23,373 nucleotides of DNA, taken from positions 1 to 23,373 of the forward strand of contig SVKJ01000023.1 in the NCBI GenBank assembly GCA_015068525.1, given 5' to 3'. Shown one piece after another: positions 15,309 to 22,887 of the stretch (positions are counted from its first letter, which is position 1; the number at the start of each line of letters is the position of its first letter). The notes under the pieces were generated by a model, which saw nothing but the letters and a program-made list of their open reading frames with translations, had not been told where the DNA came from and made no database searches. The DNA is from Oscillospiraceae bacterium (GTDB taxonomy: Bacteria; Bacillota; Clostridia; UMGS1840; HGM11507). Made by a program: the position numbers and the translations under genes.

Positions 15309-17615
15309 ATGGAAAAATGGTCAAGAATAAATTATATGCCGTGTATCCCACTAGGCGATAACAATTCAAAAATTACAGGTTCAAAAAAACACATAGAGTT
15401 ATCTAAAGAGGCGGCAAACGAGGGAACAGTACTTTTAAAAAACAATAATGGATTATTGCCTTTAAAAAAAGGCACAAAAATTGCAATATTCGGAAAAGCG
15501 CAGATTGATTATATTAAAGGCGGCGGTGGTTCGGGAGATGTTCACTGCGAATATGTAAGAAATATTTATGAGGGTTTAAAGTTAAAAAGTGATAAGATAA
15601 CAGTTTTTGACAAATTATCTTTATACTATGAATCGGTTTGTAAAGACGCTTACTTACAAGGTAAAAAACCCGGACTTTTTGACGAAGTTAAAATCCCTGA
15701 AAATCTTCTGAAAGAAGCAAAAGAATTTACGAATACTGCAATAATAACAATTAACCGTTATTCTGCTGAGGGTACTGACAGAAAAAATGATGGAAAAGAT
15801 ACATATTTTAATCTTTCAGAAAACGAAAAAAATATGGTTAATACAGTTTGCGATAACTTTAAGAATGTAATTATACTTCTTAACACAGGCGCAATGATTG
15901 ATACTTCATGGTTTGCTTATAATGATAAAATATCTTCTGCACTTATGATATGGCAGGGGGGAATGGAAGGCGGACTGTCTGTTGCTGAGATTTTAACAGG
16001 TGAGGTTACACCTTCAGGAAAATTAGTTGATACCTGTGCCAAAAATTTTGATGACTATCCATCATCAAAAGGTTTTCATGAATCGGAAGACTATGTTCAA
16101 TATACTGAAGATATTTTTGTCGGATACCGTTATTTTGAAACAGTTCCAAATAAAAAAGAATGTGTAGTCTATCCTTTCGGTTATGGACTTTCTTACACAA
16201 ATTTTGAAATTTCAAATTTGTCTGCAGTTTGCTTAGGAGAAAAAATAATTGTAAATGCCACCGTAACAAACACAGGAAACTACTGTGGTAAAGAAGTTAT
16301 TCAGGCTTATTTTTGTGCACCTGAAGGAAAAATAACAAAATCAGCAATTGAACTTTGTGCATTTAAAAAGACAAAACTTTTAGCACCTGAAGAAAGTGAA
16401 AGTATTACTTTATCTTTTGATATTAATTCTATGGCATCATACGATGATATTGGCGATGTTTGCAAATCTTCGTATATACTTGAAAAAGGCGAATATAAAA
16501 TTTATATTGGTAATTCCATAAGAAATATTACAGAGCTTGAATTCAAATATACACTTAGCGAAACAAAAATTGTAGAAACACTTACCGAATACTGTGCTCC
16601 GAAAAAATTAACAAAAAGGCTTATGGCTACGGGAGAATATCGTACTGTAACAGAAACTGATATTAAGCCTAAAGAATTTAAAGAAGAGTATAACTGCGAA
16701 TTAAAAATTCCAAAAGAAGATGAAATAAAAACTCTTTATGATGTTACAGACGGCATTATAACTTTAGATGAATTTTTAGAACAACTTACCGACGAAGAAA
16801 TGATGGGACTTCTTTTAGGAAAGAAAAATACAGGTGTAGCAAATACAGATGGTATGGGGGGACTTTCAAAATATAAAATCCCAACTCCTATGACTGCAGA
16901 CGGTCCTGCAGGGGTTCGTATAAATAAAGAAACAGGAATAAGAACGACAGCATTCCCTGTTGCTACCATGCTTGCTTGTACCTGGAATGAGGAATTAGTC
17001 GAAAAAATTGGTGTTGCAGGTGCTTTGGAAGTAAAAGAAAACAATTTATCTATATGGTTAACACCTGCGCTTAATATTCACAGAAGCCCACTTTGCGGAA
17101 GAAACTTTGAATATTATTCCGAAGACCCTTATCTTTCAGGAAAAATGGCATCTGCAATGGTAAAAGGTATTCAATCTGAAAATATTGTTGCAACACCAAA
17201 ACATTTTGCCTGTAACAACAAGGAAACTAACAGAACTGAATCCGATTCAATTATTTCAGAACGCGCTTTGAGAGAAATCTATATAAAAGGTTTTGAAATT
17301 TGTGTAAAAGAAGCAAAACCATGGCTTATTATGACTTCATACAACATAATAAACTCAGTCCGTGCATCAGAAAATATAGAACTTATAACAGGAATTTTAA
17401 GAAACGAATGGGGATACAAGGGGCTTATTACAAGTGACTGGCACAATCATGCTTCACGAACAAAAGAAGTTATTGCAGGAAATGATATTCATATGCCTTC
17501 TACTTTAACTACTGCACCAACTATTCCTGCACCACCCGAAATCGAAGGAGTGACAAGAAATCAACTTGCAGTGTGTGTAAAAAGACTTTTAAAAATGATT
17601 TTATGGCTTGAATAA
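15309..17615 (+). CDS. GH3 beta-glucosidase-like enzyme with inverted domain order
   Basis: The frame is open from a GTG at 15231, but AAGGAG at 15293-15298 points to ATG 15309 (768 residues). The usual GH3 order is swapped. Residues ~28-260 form the alpha/beta sandwich domain (EGTVLLKNNNGLLPL at 38-52; AEGTDRKND with candidate acid/base E154; SGKLVDT). Then comes a fibronectin-III-like domain (~285-420, starting YPFGYGLSYTNFEIS). The (beta/alpha)8 barrel comes last (~480-768): MTADGPAGVR, CGRNFEYYSEDPYLSGKMA (596-614), KHFACNN (631-637), and nucleophile D710 in LITSDWHNH. This permuted form is known from rumen and gut Clostridia such as Butyrivibrio and Ruminococcus. No signal peptide, so it is likely cytoplasmic and acts on imported beta-glucosides. 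All key residues are present. It is divergent from an AraC gene. Confidence 0.93.
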   Translation: MEKWSRINYMPCIPLGDNNSKITGSKKHIELSKEAANEGTVLLKNNNGLLPLKKGTKIAIFGKAQIDYIKGGGGSGDVHCEYVRNIYEGLKLKSDKITVFDKLSLYYESVCKDAYLQGKKPGLFDEVKIPENLLKEAKEFTNTAIITINRYSAEGTDRKNDGKDTYFNLSENEKNMVNTVCDNFKNVIILLNTGAMIDTSWFAYNDKISSALMIWQGGMEGGLSVAEILTGEVTPSGKLVDTCAKNFDDYPSSKGFHESEDYVQYTEDIFVGYRYFETVPNKKECVVYPFGYGLSYTNFEISNLSAVCLGEKIIVNATVTNTGNYCGKEVIQAYFCAPEGKITKSAIELCAFKKTKLLAPEESESITLSFDINSMASYDDIGDVCKSSYILEKGEYKIYIGNSIRNITELEFKYTLSETKIVETLTEYCAPKKLTKRLMATGEYRTVTETDIKPKEFKEEYNCELKIPKEDEIKTLYDVTDGIITLDEFLEQLTDEEMMGLLLGKKNTGVANTDGMGGLSKYKIPTPMTADGPAGVRINKETGIRTTAFPVATMLACTWNEELVEKIGVAGALEVKENNLSIWLTPALNIHRSPLCGRNFEYYSEDPYLSGKMASAMVKGIQSENIVATPKHFACNNKETNRTESDSIISERALREIYIKGFEICVKEAKPWLIMTSYNIINSVRASENIELITGILRNEWGYKGLITSDWHNHASRTKEVIAGNDIHMPSTLTTAPTIPAPPEIEGVTRNQLAVCVKRLLKMILWLE

Positions 17616-17638
17616 AATTTACTGATATATTAAAAATG
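17601..17638 (+). repeat. Downstream copy of the GH3 3'-end direct repeat
   Basis: Matches 15251-15278 in two blocks (18 and 12 nt) separated by 8 extra nt (TTACTGAT). It contains the GH3 stop codon and runs into the terminator. Confidence 0.65.
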
Positions 17639-17674
17639 TTCCTATTAAGCATATGCGTTAATAGGAACATTTTT
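17632..17674. terminator. Bidirectional terminator between GH3 and HAD genes
   Basis: AAAAATGTTCCTATTAA and its exact reverse complement form a perfect 17-bp stem with a 9-nt loop (GCATATGCG) and T-runs on both sides. It overlaps the HAD stop codon by 2 nt, so one hairpin ends both convergent genes. Confidence 0.93.
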
Positions 17675-18320
17675 ATATAAATTTTTTTAAAATTTCTACT
17701 CCCTCTGACAGTTTGGAAATCTCGGCAAACATCATCTCTCTTGCAGAGTCGTCAAACGACACAATATCAGGCACTCCTATACATTTCATACCTGCATCAT
17801 ATCCTGCCTTTATACCGTTTTTGGAATCTTCAAAAACGAAACAGCAGGATTCCGATACACCAAGTTCCTGTGCTGCTTTTATAAATATGTCAGGAGCCGG
17901 TTTTCCGTTTTCAACATCATCACCGCCAACAATAACATCAAACAAATCAGTAACACTAAGCAATTTAAAATAATTTTTTATCACTTCTTTAGAAGAACCT
18001 GAAGCAACAGCAATTTTAACACCATTTTCTTTTAAATAATTTATCAGTTCTATTGCCCCTTCTTTAAATTTAAGTTTTCCGTTTTTTACGATATATTCTT
18101 TCATATCCTCTTTGAAAATATCTAAATCCATTTGTTCATACTTTTTAAGAAGATAATCTGACCATCCATCTTCATTCATTCCTGCAACATGGTAAATACA
18201 TTCTCCAACACCAGTAATTCCCTGTATCTTACCTGCATATTCCCATGCAGGAATATAAATCCTTTGAGTATCAAGCAACGTACCGTCCATATCAAATATT
18301 ACACTTATTTTTTTATTCAT
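17673..18320 (-). CDS. HAD superfamily hydrolase, beta-phosphoglucomutase-like
   Basis: A 215-residue cytoplasmic phosphatase or phosphomutase of the HAD subfamily I type. Motif I is FDMDGTLLDT with nucleophile D10 and general acid/base D12. An alpha-helical cap follows (residues ~20-80). Motif II is VASGSS (S107), motif III the Lys of NGKPAPDIF (K140), and motif IV FEDSKNGIKA (E164, D165). The GKPAPDIF and EDSxxGIxA forms are typical of beta-phosphoglucomutase and sugar-phosphate phosphatases. A role in the metabolism of glucose-1-phosphate or a similar product fits the glycosidase neighbourhood but is not shown. AAGGAG lies 12-13 nt before ATG 18320. It follows the truncated MATE gene by 26 nt, probably once in the same transcript. 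Confidence 0.88.
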   Translation of the reverse strand: MNKKISVIFDMDGTLLDTQRIYIPAWEYAGKIQGITGVGECIYHVAGMNEDGWSDYLLKKYEQMDLDIFKEDMKEYIVKNGKLKFKEGAIELINYLKENGVKIAVASGSSKEVIKNYFKLLSVTDLFDVIVGGDDVENGKPAPDIFIKAAQELGVSESCCFVFEDSKNGIKAGYDAGMKCIGVPDIVSFDDSAREMMFAEISKLSEGVEILKKFI

Positions 18321-18346
18321 TTTTGATATTTACTCCTTTTTCGCTT

Positions 18347-18574
18347 TTAAAAATACATATATCTCTTTCTTTTTATAATTAAAAATACAACCGTTGCTAT
18401 TGCTGCCATAATTTCAGATGCTACAATTGAATACCATATTCCGTTAAGTTCCCAGATAAGAGGTAATATAAGAACTGCAACAATCTGAAAAACCATAGTC
18501 CTCAAAAAAGAAATAAGAGCAGAAGTCAAGCCGTCATTAAGGGCCGTAAAAAATGCAGGCAATATGCGATATTG
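18347..18574 (-). pseudogene. MATE family efflux transporter, 3' fragment only
   Basis: Only the last ~75 codons of a normally ~450-residue protein are present. The frame reads YRILPAFFTALNDGLTSALI, then SFLRTMVFQIVAVLILPLIW, then GIWYSIVASEIMAAIATVVF, and a basic tail. This is the end of a MATE (MepA/NorM-type) Na+- or H+-coupled drug exporter: the last two transmembrane helices. A TGA stop (18575-18577) closes the frame upstream. The first possible start is a TTG at 18562 without a ribosome binding site. No other MATE sequence was found upstream, so 5' sequence was lost by deletion or replacement up to about 18570. It is probably not functional. Confidence 0.75.
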
Positions 18575-18720
18575 TCAAGGCTTTTTAGAATATTTGGCAC
18601 TAAAAATATATAGAGAAACGGGTTTGGATAGTTCTCCGACGGCCAACCATTTATTTTATAGAATACCACAAATTATATTAAAGTTCAAGAATTTCTAAGA
18701 ACATTGTTATACAGATTTGC

Positions 18721-18768
18721 AAAAAAAGAAGGCGTTTAAAATGTTAGTTTTTTAAACGTCCTCTTTTT
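18721..18768 (-). terminator. Terminator downstream of the LysM-CAP gene
   Basis: Minus strand AAAAAGAGGACGTTTAAA pairs with TTTAAACGCCTTCTTTTT (one mismatch, one wobble), ending in a seven-T run. It lies ~95 nt after the stop codon. The rest of the gene-free stretch 18575-18862 shows nothing recognisable. Confidence 0.75.
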
Positions 18769-18862
18769 CATTGTCCTTTATAACAAGTTTTTATAAAATT
18801 CCCGATTTCAGTTTATAAGAATTTTTGAAGATTCCCATTTAAGACAAATTGCCGTCTAAGAA

Positions 18863-19468
18863 CTATCCTACAAACATCTGGGTCCAGTAGTTTCCGTTTG
18901 CAACATATCCGACACCGATTTTTTTATATGACGGATTTAATATATTGGCACGGTGCCCTGAAGAATTCATCCATGAATTTACTACTGCCTGTGGTGTTTT
19001 CTGACCTTTTGCTATATTCTCGGCAGCAGTCTTATATGATATACCAAATTTTTTCATCATATTAAAAGGACTCCCGTAAACAGGACTTGTATGTGAAAAA
19101 TAGTTATTATCTTTCATATCCTGTGACTTATATCTTGCTACACGACTAAGTTCCCAGTCTGATATAAGTGGATTTAATCCGTTTTTTACTCTTATTTCAT
19201 TAACAAGTCTTATAACCTCATTCTCATAATTTACAACTGCTGTATCAGTCTTTGGAATATTTAAAACCTGTCCGGGATAAATAAGGTCAGGATTTATAAT
19301 CTGCTTATTTGCATTTTTGATCTCGCTAAGTCCTACCTCGTATTTTACTGCAATTTTCCACATACTATCTCCTGGTACAACTGTATGCTGTACCGACTTC
19401 TCAGCAAAACCATAAAACACCAAACTCAACTGAAATACAGACACCAGCAAAAATATAATCTTCTTCAT
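18863..19468 (-). CDS. Secreted LysM-CAP (SCP/PR1-like) protein
   Basis: A 201-residue exported protein, similar in plan to YkwD-type proteins of spore formers. Residues 1-22 are a signal peptide ending FYGFA. Residues 28-72 form one LysM repeat (HTVVPGDSMWKIAVKYEVGL, then INPDLIYPGQVLNIP), which binds peptidoglycan. Residues ~83-200 form a CAP domain with its cavity residues: NYFSHTSP (H126), AAENIA (E150), and WMNSSGHRANILNPSYKKIG (H172). CAP domains have no settled enzymatic role in bacteria; wall or spore-coat association is usual. ATG 19468 is preceded by AGGAGGTGG, an almost ideal ribosome binding site, and the gene has its own promoter and leader hairpin. Confidence 0.92.
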   Translation of the reverse strand: MKKIIFLLVSVFQLSLVFYGFAEKSVQHTVVPGDSMWKIAVKYEVGLSEIKNANKQIINPDLIYPGQVLNIPKTDTAVVNYENEVIRLVNEIRVKNGLNPLISDWELSRVARYKSQDMKDNNYFSHTSPVYGSPFNMMKKFGISYKTAAENIAKGQKTPQAVVNSWMNSSGHRANILNPSYKKIGVGYVANGNYWTQMFVG

Positions 19469-19490
19469 TTTACCACCTCCTGCTTTTTTA

Positions 19491-19511
19491 TAAGCCGCAA
19501 TATGCGACTTA
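19491..19511 (-). promoter_or_regulatory. Leader hairpin in the LysM-CAP mRNA
   Basis: TAAGTCGCA and TGCGGCTTA (minus strand) form a 9-bp stem with one G-U pair around a 3-nt loop. It starts only a few nt after the -10 and ends ~14 nt before the ribosome binding site. No T-run follows, so it is not a terminator; it may stabilise the 5' end or act as an operator. Confidence 0.5.
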
Positions 19512-19514
19512 TAT

Positions 19515-19544
19515 ACTATAACATATATCTACTTATATTTTCAA
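19515..19544 (-). promoter_or_regulatory. Promoter for the LysM-CAP gene
   Basis: Minus strand: TTGAAA, 18-nt spacer, TATAGT, with a TGT extension before the -10. Confidence 0.6.
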
Positions 19545-19565
19545 AGGCAATATATGGTTTAAATA

Positions 19566-19602
19566 TAAAAAGCAGAAAAAGTTTTGACACATTTTCATCT
19601 GC
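19566..19602 (-). terminator. Terminator of the GH4 gene
   Basis: Minus strand: GCAGATGAAAA and TTTTTCTGC form a stem with a bulge, followed by TTTTTATA. It begins 1 nt after the GH4 stop codon. Confidence 0.65.
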
Positions 19603-19603
19603 A

Positions 19604-20923
19604 TTAATAAAACTTCGGTAAATAACTTCCATGTGCCTCAATAAGTTCATCCACCATTTTCTTTATTGTATCAATATCAAGTTCGCTTGCTGTATGAGGA
19701 TCCATCATTGCTGCCTGATAGATATGTTCCTTTTTCCTTGTTTTTGCAGCTTCAATAGTAAGAAGCTGAACATTAATATTTGACATATTCATTGCTGCGC
19801 ACTGAAGTGGAAGTTCGCCCACATAACAAGGTGTAATGCCTGTCCCGTTGACAAGGCAAGGAACTTCTACACATGCATTTTCAGGGAAGTTTGAGATAAG
19901 ATGCCCCTTATTTAAAACATTACCACCTATCTGATAAGGTGTATTCTCTACTATACTCTGCATAATGTATGAAGCATATTCAAAACTTCTTGTATGCTCT
20001 TTTACACCTTTTTCGCACAACTCTTTGTACTCTTTTTTCCATGCATCAATCTGACCTACACAACGGCGTGGATATTCATCAAGAGGAATATTATATTTTT
20101 TTATAAGTTCAGGATATTTACTTTTTATATAAAAAGGATTATATTCAGCATTATGTTCGCTTGATTCCGTACAATAGTAACCGAAATTTCTTATGTAATC
20201 CATACGAACTTTATCCATATTGTCAGGATTTTTAATATATTCATTCACCTTAGACTTAATTTCAGGATAAAGGTCAACTCCGTTTTTATCCTTTATCTCA
20301 ATTAACCATGCCATATGATTAATTCCTGCAATCAATTCTTTTCTTCCATCAAGTTTATCTTCCATACCAAGCGCTTTCAAAAGTTCTTTTGAGCATACCT
20401 GTACGCTATGGCAAAGACCAATTGTTTTAATTGGTGTATGCAAAAGCATATAACCTGTCAGCATTGCCATAGGATTGGTATAATTCATAAGCAGTGCATT
20501 CGGGCACACTTCTTCCATATCCCTTGCAAAGTCATCCATAACAGGTATGGTGCGAAGTGCACGCATAATACCTCCGATACCAAGAGTATCTGCAATTGTC
20601 TGGCGAAGACCATATTTTTTTGGCACCTCAAAGTCTATAATGGTACAAGGGTCATATCCCCCAACCTGTATTGCATTTACAACAAAATCTGCATCTTTAA
20701 GGGCTGCTTTACGGTTTTCAACACCTATATAACATTCTATTCTGCCATATCCGCCTTTTTCTTTTCGCATTGACTCCAAAATAACTTTACTCTCTTCAAC
20801 ACGGGTTGCATCAATATCATAAAGAGCAAAAACACTGTCCCTGAGTGACTCAACGCACATACAATCCCCTATTACATTTCTTGCAAAAATGGTACTTCCC
20901 GCACCTAAAAATGTTATTTTCAT
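19604..20923 (-). CDS. melA: GH4 family alpha-galactosidase
   Basis: A 439-residue NAD- and Mn-dependent glycosidase that works by a redox-elimination mechanism. The Rossmann start MKITFLGAGST binds NAD. NAIQVGGYDP (83-92) and NYTNPMAM (147-154) are family motifs. The signature CHSVQ (171-175) is the CHSV form that marks alpha-galactosidases in GH4; alpha-glucosidases have CHEV and phospho-glycosidases have CDMP or CN-type variants. Cys171 and His203 (in GINHMAW) are the metal ligands. No signal peptide: a cytoplasmic enzyme for melibiose- or raffinose-type sugars. AAGGAGG precedes ATG 20923 by 8 nt. It is divergent from an AraC gene with abutting promoters. The symbol is by signature and length; substrate preference was not tested. 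Confidence 0.92.
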   Translation of the reverse strand: MKITFLGAGSTIFARNVIGDCMCVESLRDSVFALYDIDATRVEESKVILESMRKEKGGYGRIECYIGVENRKAALKDADFVVNAIQVGGYDPCTIIDFEVPKKYGLRQTIADTLGIGGIMRALRTIPVMDDFARDMEEVCPNALLMNYTNPMAMLTGYMLLHTPIKTIGLCHSVQVCSKELLKALGMEDKLDGRKELIAGINHMAWLIEIKDKNGVDLYPEIKSKVNEYIKNPDNMDKVRMDYIRNFGYYCTESSEHNAEYNPFYIKSKYPELIKKYNIPLDEYPRRCVGQIDAWKKEYKELCEKGVKEHTRSFEYASYIMQSIVENTPYQIGGNVLNKGHLISNFPENACVEVPCLVNGTGITPCYVGELPLQCAAMNMSNINVQLLTIEAAKTRKKEHIYQAAMMDPHTASELDIDTIKKMVDELIEAHGSYLPKFY

Positions 20924-20943
20924 CCTTATCGCCTCCTTATTTT

Positions 20944-20981
20944 ATTATATATCTTGACATTCTTATTAAAAATAGTATAAT
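20944..20981. promoter_or_regulatory. Abutting divergent promoters of GH4 and AraC
   Basis: Plus strand (AraC): TTGACA 20954-20959, 16-nt spacer, TATAAT 20976-20981. Minus strand (GH4): -10 TATAAT at 20944-20949, with only a weak TTTTTA as -35 at 20967-20972, inside the plus-strand promoter. The strong regulator promoter and the GH4 promoter without a good -35 suggest that GH4 needs AraC activation. Confidence 0.65.
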
Positions 20982-21029
20982 GTTATGTATATTTGTCATT
21001 TTGTTGTTTTATAGAGGTGATATAATATT

Positions 21030-21785
21030 ATGGAAAGAAGTGTTATAATAAAAGATGAAAATTTTCTGGATTTAAACCCTGTTCAATTTGGTTACGAAAA
21101 TTGTAAAAAATCCCATTTCTTCGGCCCAGCTGTACGAACATATTGGCTTATTCATTTTGTTGTGTCAGGTTTTGGAGTTTTTAAAATTAAAGATAAAGAA
21201 TATAAACTAAAGCCGGGCGAAATGTTTGTTATTCCACCATATATAGAAACTTATTATGAAGCAGATAATACTAATCCCTGGAGTTACATCTGGATTGGTT
21301 TTACCACAAAAGGAGATATTACAAATAACCTGTCAGATGTTATTAAATGTCCTGAAGCAGAAAAGATATTTAATTCTATGAAGAACTGCGAAGAATTTAC
21401 CAACGGCAGAAGTGCTTATCTAACAGCAAGATTATGGGATTTATTTGCATTGTTATCAGAAGACGGAAACAACAAATACGGCTATATTGAAAAAGCATTG
21501 GAATTTATACATTCAAACTATATGCGCAATATCACTGTGGGAAAAATCGCACAATACTTAAACCTTGACAGAACATATTTTTCCGTCATCTTCAAAAATA
21601 AAACCGGACTTTCCCCAAAACAATATCTTCTAAATTACAGAATGAATATTGCTGCCACTCTTATACTAAAAAAACATATTTCCATATCTGTTATAGCCAA
21701 TTCAGTCGGATATTCCGACTTATATACCTTCTCCAAAATGTTTAAACGTCATTTTGGTATCTCTCCGTCAAACTATGGAAAATGA
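21030..21785 (+). CDS. AraC family transcriptional regulator, probable alpha-galactoside sensor
   Basis: A 251-residue regulator. The N-terminal half is a cupin sensor (TYWLIHFVVSGFGVFKIKD, YKLKPGEMFVIPPYIETYYE, WSYIWIGF), a form common in MsmR/RafR-like sugar regulators. The C-terminal ~100 residues bind DNA: ITVGKIAQYLNLDRTYFSVI, ISVIANSVGYSDLYTFSKMF, ending FGISPSNYGK. ATG 21030 lies 9 nt after AGAGGTGA. It is divergent from the GH4 gene, whose promoter it very likely controls. Confidence 0.92.
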   Translation: MERSVIIKDENFLDLNPVQFGYENCKKSHFFGPAVRTYWLIHFVVSGFGVFKIKDKEYKLKPGEMFVIPPYIETYYEADNTNPWSYIWIGFTTKGDITNNLSDVIKCPEAEKIFNSMKNCEEFTNGRSAYLTARLWDLFALLSEDGNNKYGYIEKALEFIHSNYMRNITVGKIAQYLNLDRTYFSVIFKNKTGLSPKQYLLNYRMNIAATLILKKHISISVIANSVGYSDLYTFSKMFKRHFGISPSNYGK

Positions 21786-21808
21786 GTAAGAACATCACGA
21801 AAAACTAA

Positions 21809-21853
21809 TGAACTAAAGCTCAAGTTTTTTAAGAACCTTGTTGTGTTAGTTCA
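21809..21853 (+). other. Bipartite hairpin after the AraC gene
   Basis: TGAACTAA and TTAGTTCA pair exactly across an inner stem CAAG...CTTG with partial wobble pairing. It starts 23 nt after the AraC stop codon and ends 18 nt before a terminator. It lacks a T-run; mRNA 3'-end protection is one possibility. Confidence 0.45.
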
Positions 21854-21871
21854 CAATAATACAAACAACTG

Positions 21872-21904
21872 AAAAAAGACTATTCTTTCGAACAGTCTTT
21901 TTTT
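21872..21904. terminator. Shared terminator of AraC and TetR genes
   Basis: AAAAAGACTATTC and GAACAGTCTTTTT form a 13-bp stem with one mismatch and a TTTC loop, with T-runs on both strands. Most of it is TetR coding sequence: the last codons (KKDCSKE and TAG) lie in the stem and loop. Confidence 0.85.
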
Positions 21905-22482
21905 ACTCCGAATATACACTCGTAAATAATTCGGGATACTTCGCCAATGGTCTTTTCGCATCCATCTTTTAACCACTCCGCTACAATGGCAGTAATTCCG
22001 TTAAGATAAAACATCATAGCATATTTTCTGTCGGCAATCGGATAATTAAACCTTTCTAAAACAGGATCAAAAATATTTTCATAAAGCCTTTGAAATATCT
22101 CATTAAAACCAAATGAATCTGCATGTAATAAAACAGTAGAAAAAACAATCCTGTTTTCTTTGATATACGACAAATACGGATGTAAATACTCATCTGAAAT
22201 GAAATTCAGTTCGCCAAGCGCGCTTTCCATAAGCTTTTTGGCTATGCTCTTTTGTTCATCATCAAAATATGCCATAAAACCGTCAAGCAGAAATCTTGCT
22301 GTTTCATTAAGCAAGTCAACCATATTCTCATAATGCAAATAAAAAGTAGAACGATTAACATTTGCCTTTTTACATACTTCACTGATTGTTATATATTCAA
22401 AAGATTTTTCTTCAAGAAGGGATATAAGTGCCTTGTCCATCTTTTTGGCAGTACTAAAATATTTACTCTCTGATTTATTCAA
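21880..22482 (-). CDS. TetR/AcrR family transcriptional regulator
   Basis: A 200-residue repressor-type protein. Residues ~10-55 form the DNA-binding domain: KKMDKALISLLEEKSFEYIT, then ISEVCKKANVNRSTFYLHYE, the standard TetR helix-turn-helix with FYLHYENMVDLL. The rest is an all-helical ligand domain resembling the DhaS-type TetR C-terminal family. The start is TTG at 22482; AAGGTGGG lies ~7 nt upstream, and the next ATG (codon 15) would remove the first helix, so TTG is preferred. It lies 20 nt downstream of a small membrane protein gene in the same transcript and probably autoregulates that unit. Its C-terminus is encoded within the shared terminator. Confidence 0.9.
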   Translation of the reverse strand: MNKSESKYFSTAKKMDKALISLLEEKSFEYITISEVCKKANVNRSTFYLHYENMVDLLNETARFLLDGFMAYFDDEQKSIAKKLMESALGELNFISDEYLHPYLSYIKENRIVFSTVLLHADSFGFNEIFQRLYENIFDPVLERFNYPIADRKYAMMFYLNGITAIVAEWLKDGCEKTIGEVSRIIYECIFGVKKDCSKE

Positions 22483-22502
22483 AGCAATCCCACCTTTTCA
22501 TT

Positions 22503-22856
22503 TTATTTTTCTTCGCTGATTTCGCGAGCAAGTTCAACAATTTCATAAGCATATTTCGCTTTGTCTCTTTCAAGCATTCTTTTATAAATCGGATAGTTAA
22601 TTCCACAAAAAATAAATCCTATAATGCCTATAACAATTCCTGCAACCATTGGAACAACTCCACTACCAATTACCTGCATAGCAAGACACATACCTGTACC
22701 AACAATGAGTGCTGAAATAACACCAAATGTGTAAGTAAAAATTGTTGCCGGAAGTTTTGCTTTCTTATCCAGCTTTTTAAGAGCAACTATTTTTGAGTTA
22801 TCCTTTGGGGCATAGTCCTTTGCGATTGCTTCTGCTAAAATTTTGTCTGTGTTCAT
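22503..22856 (-). CDS. Small two-helix membrane protein of unknown function
   Basis: A 117-residue protein. The N-terminal ~33 residues are soluble and charged (KILAEAIAKDYAPKDNSKI). Two transmembrane helices follow at ~36-60 and ~67-87, separated by a short GSG turn, so both ends lie on the same side. The tail is a charged amphipathic helix (YKRMLERDKAKYAYEIVELA). Similar small proteins in gut Firmicutes are often named dihydropteridine reductase; nothing here supports such an activity. AAGGAGG precedes ATG 22856. It is the first gene of a two-gene unit with a TetR regulator, an arrangement common for membrane-stress or efflux functions, but no transporter is present. Confidence 0.8.
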   Translation of the reverse strand: MNTDKILAEAIAKDYAPKDNSKIVALKKLDKKAKLPATIFTYTFGVISALIVGTGMCLAMQVIGSGVVPMVAGIVIGIIGFIFCGINYPIYKRMLERDKAKYAYEIVELAREISEEK

Positions 22857-22887
22857 CTTTAAATCCTCCTTTTTCCTTTACACTTTA

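Noticed and set aside
18560..18710. Short minus-strand frame reading NGWPSENYPNPFLYIFLVPN beside the MATE fragment
   Set aside because: It looks somewhat protein-like, but has no ribosome binding site, begins right after a stop, runs out of frame into MATE sequence and matches no family I know.
18559..19507. GCAATATGCGA shared by the MATE breakpoint (18559) and the LysM-CAP leader hairpin (19497)
   Set aside because: An 11-nt match is expected by chance many times in 23 kb of AT-rich DNA, so it does not prove a recombination junction.
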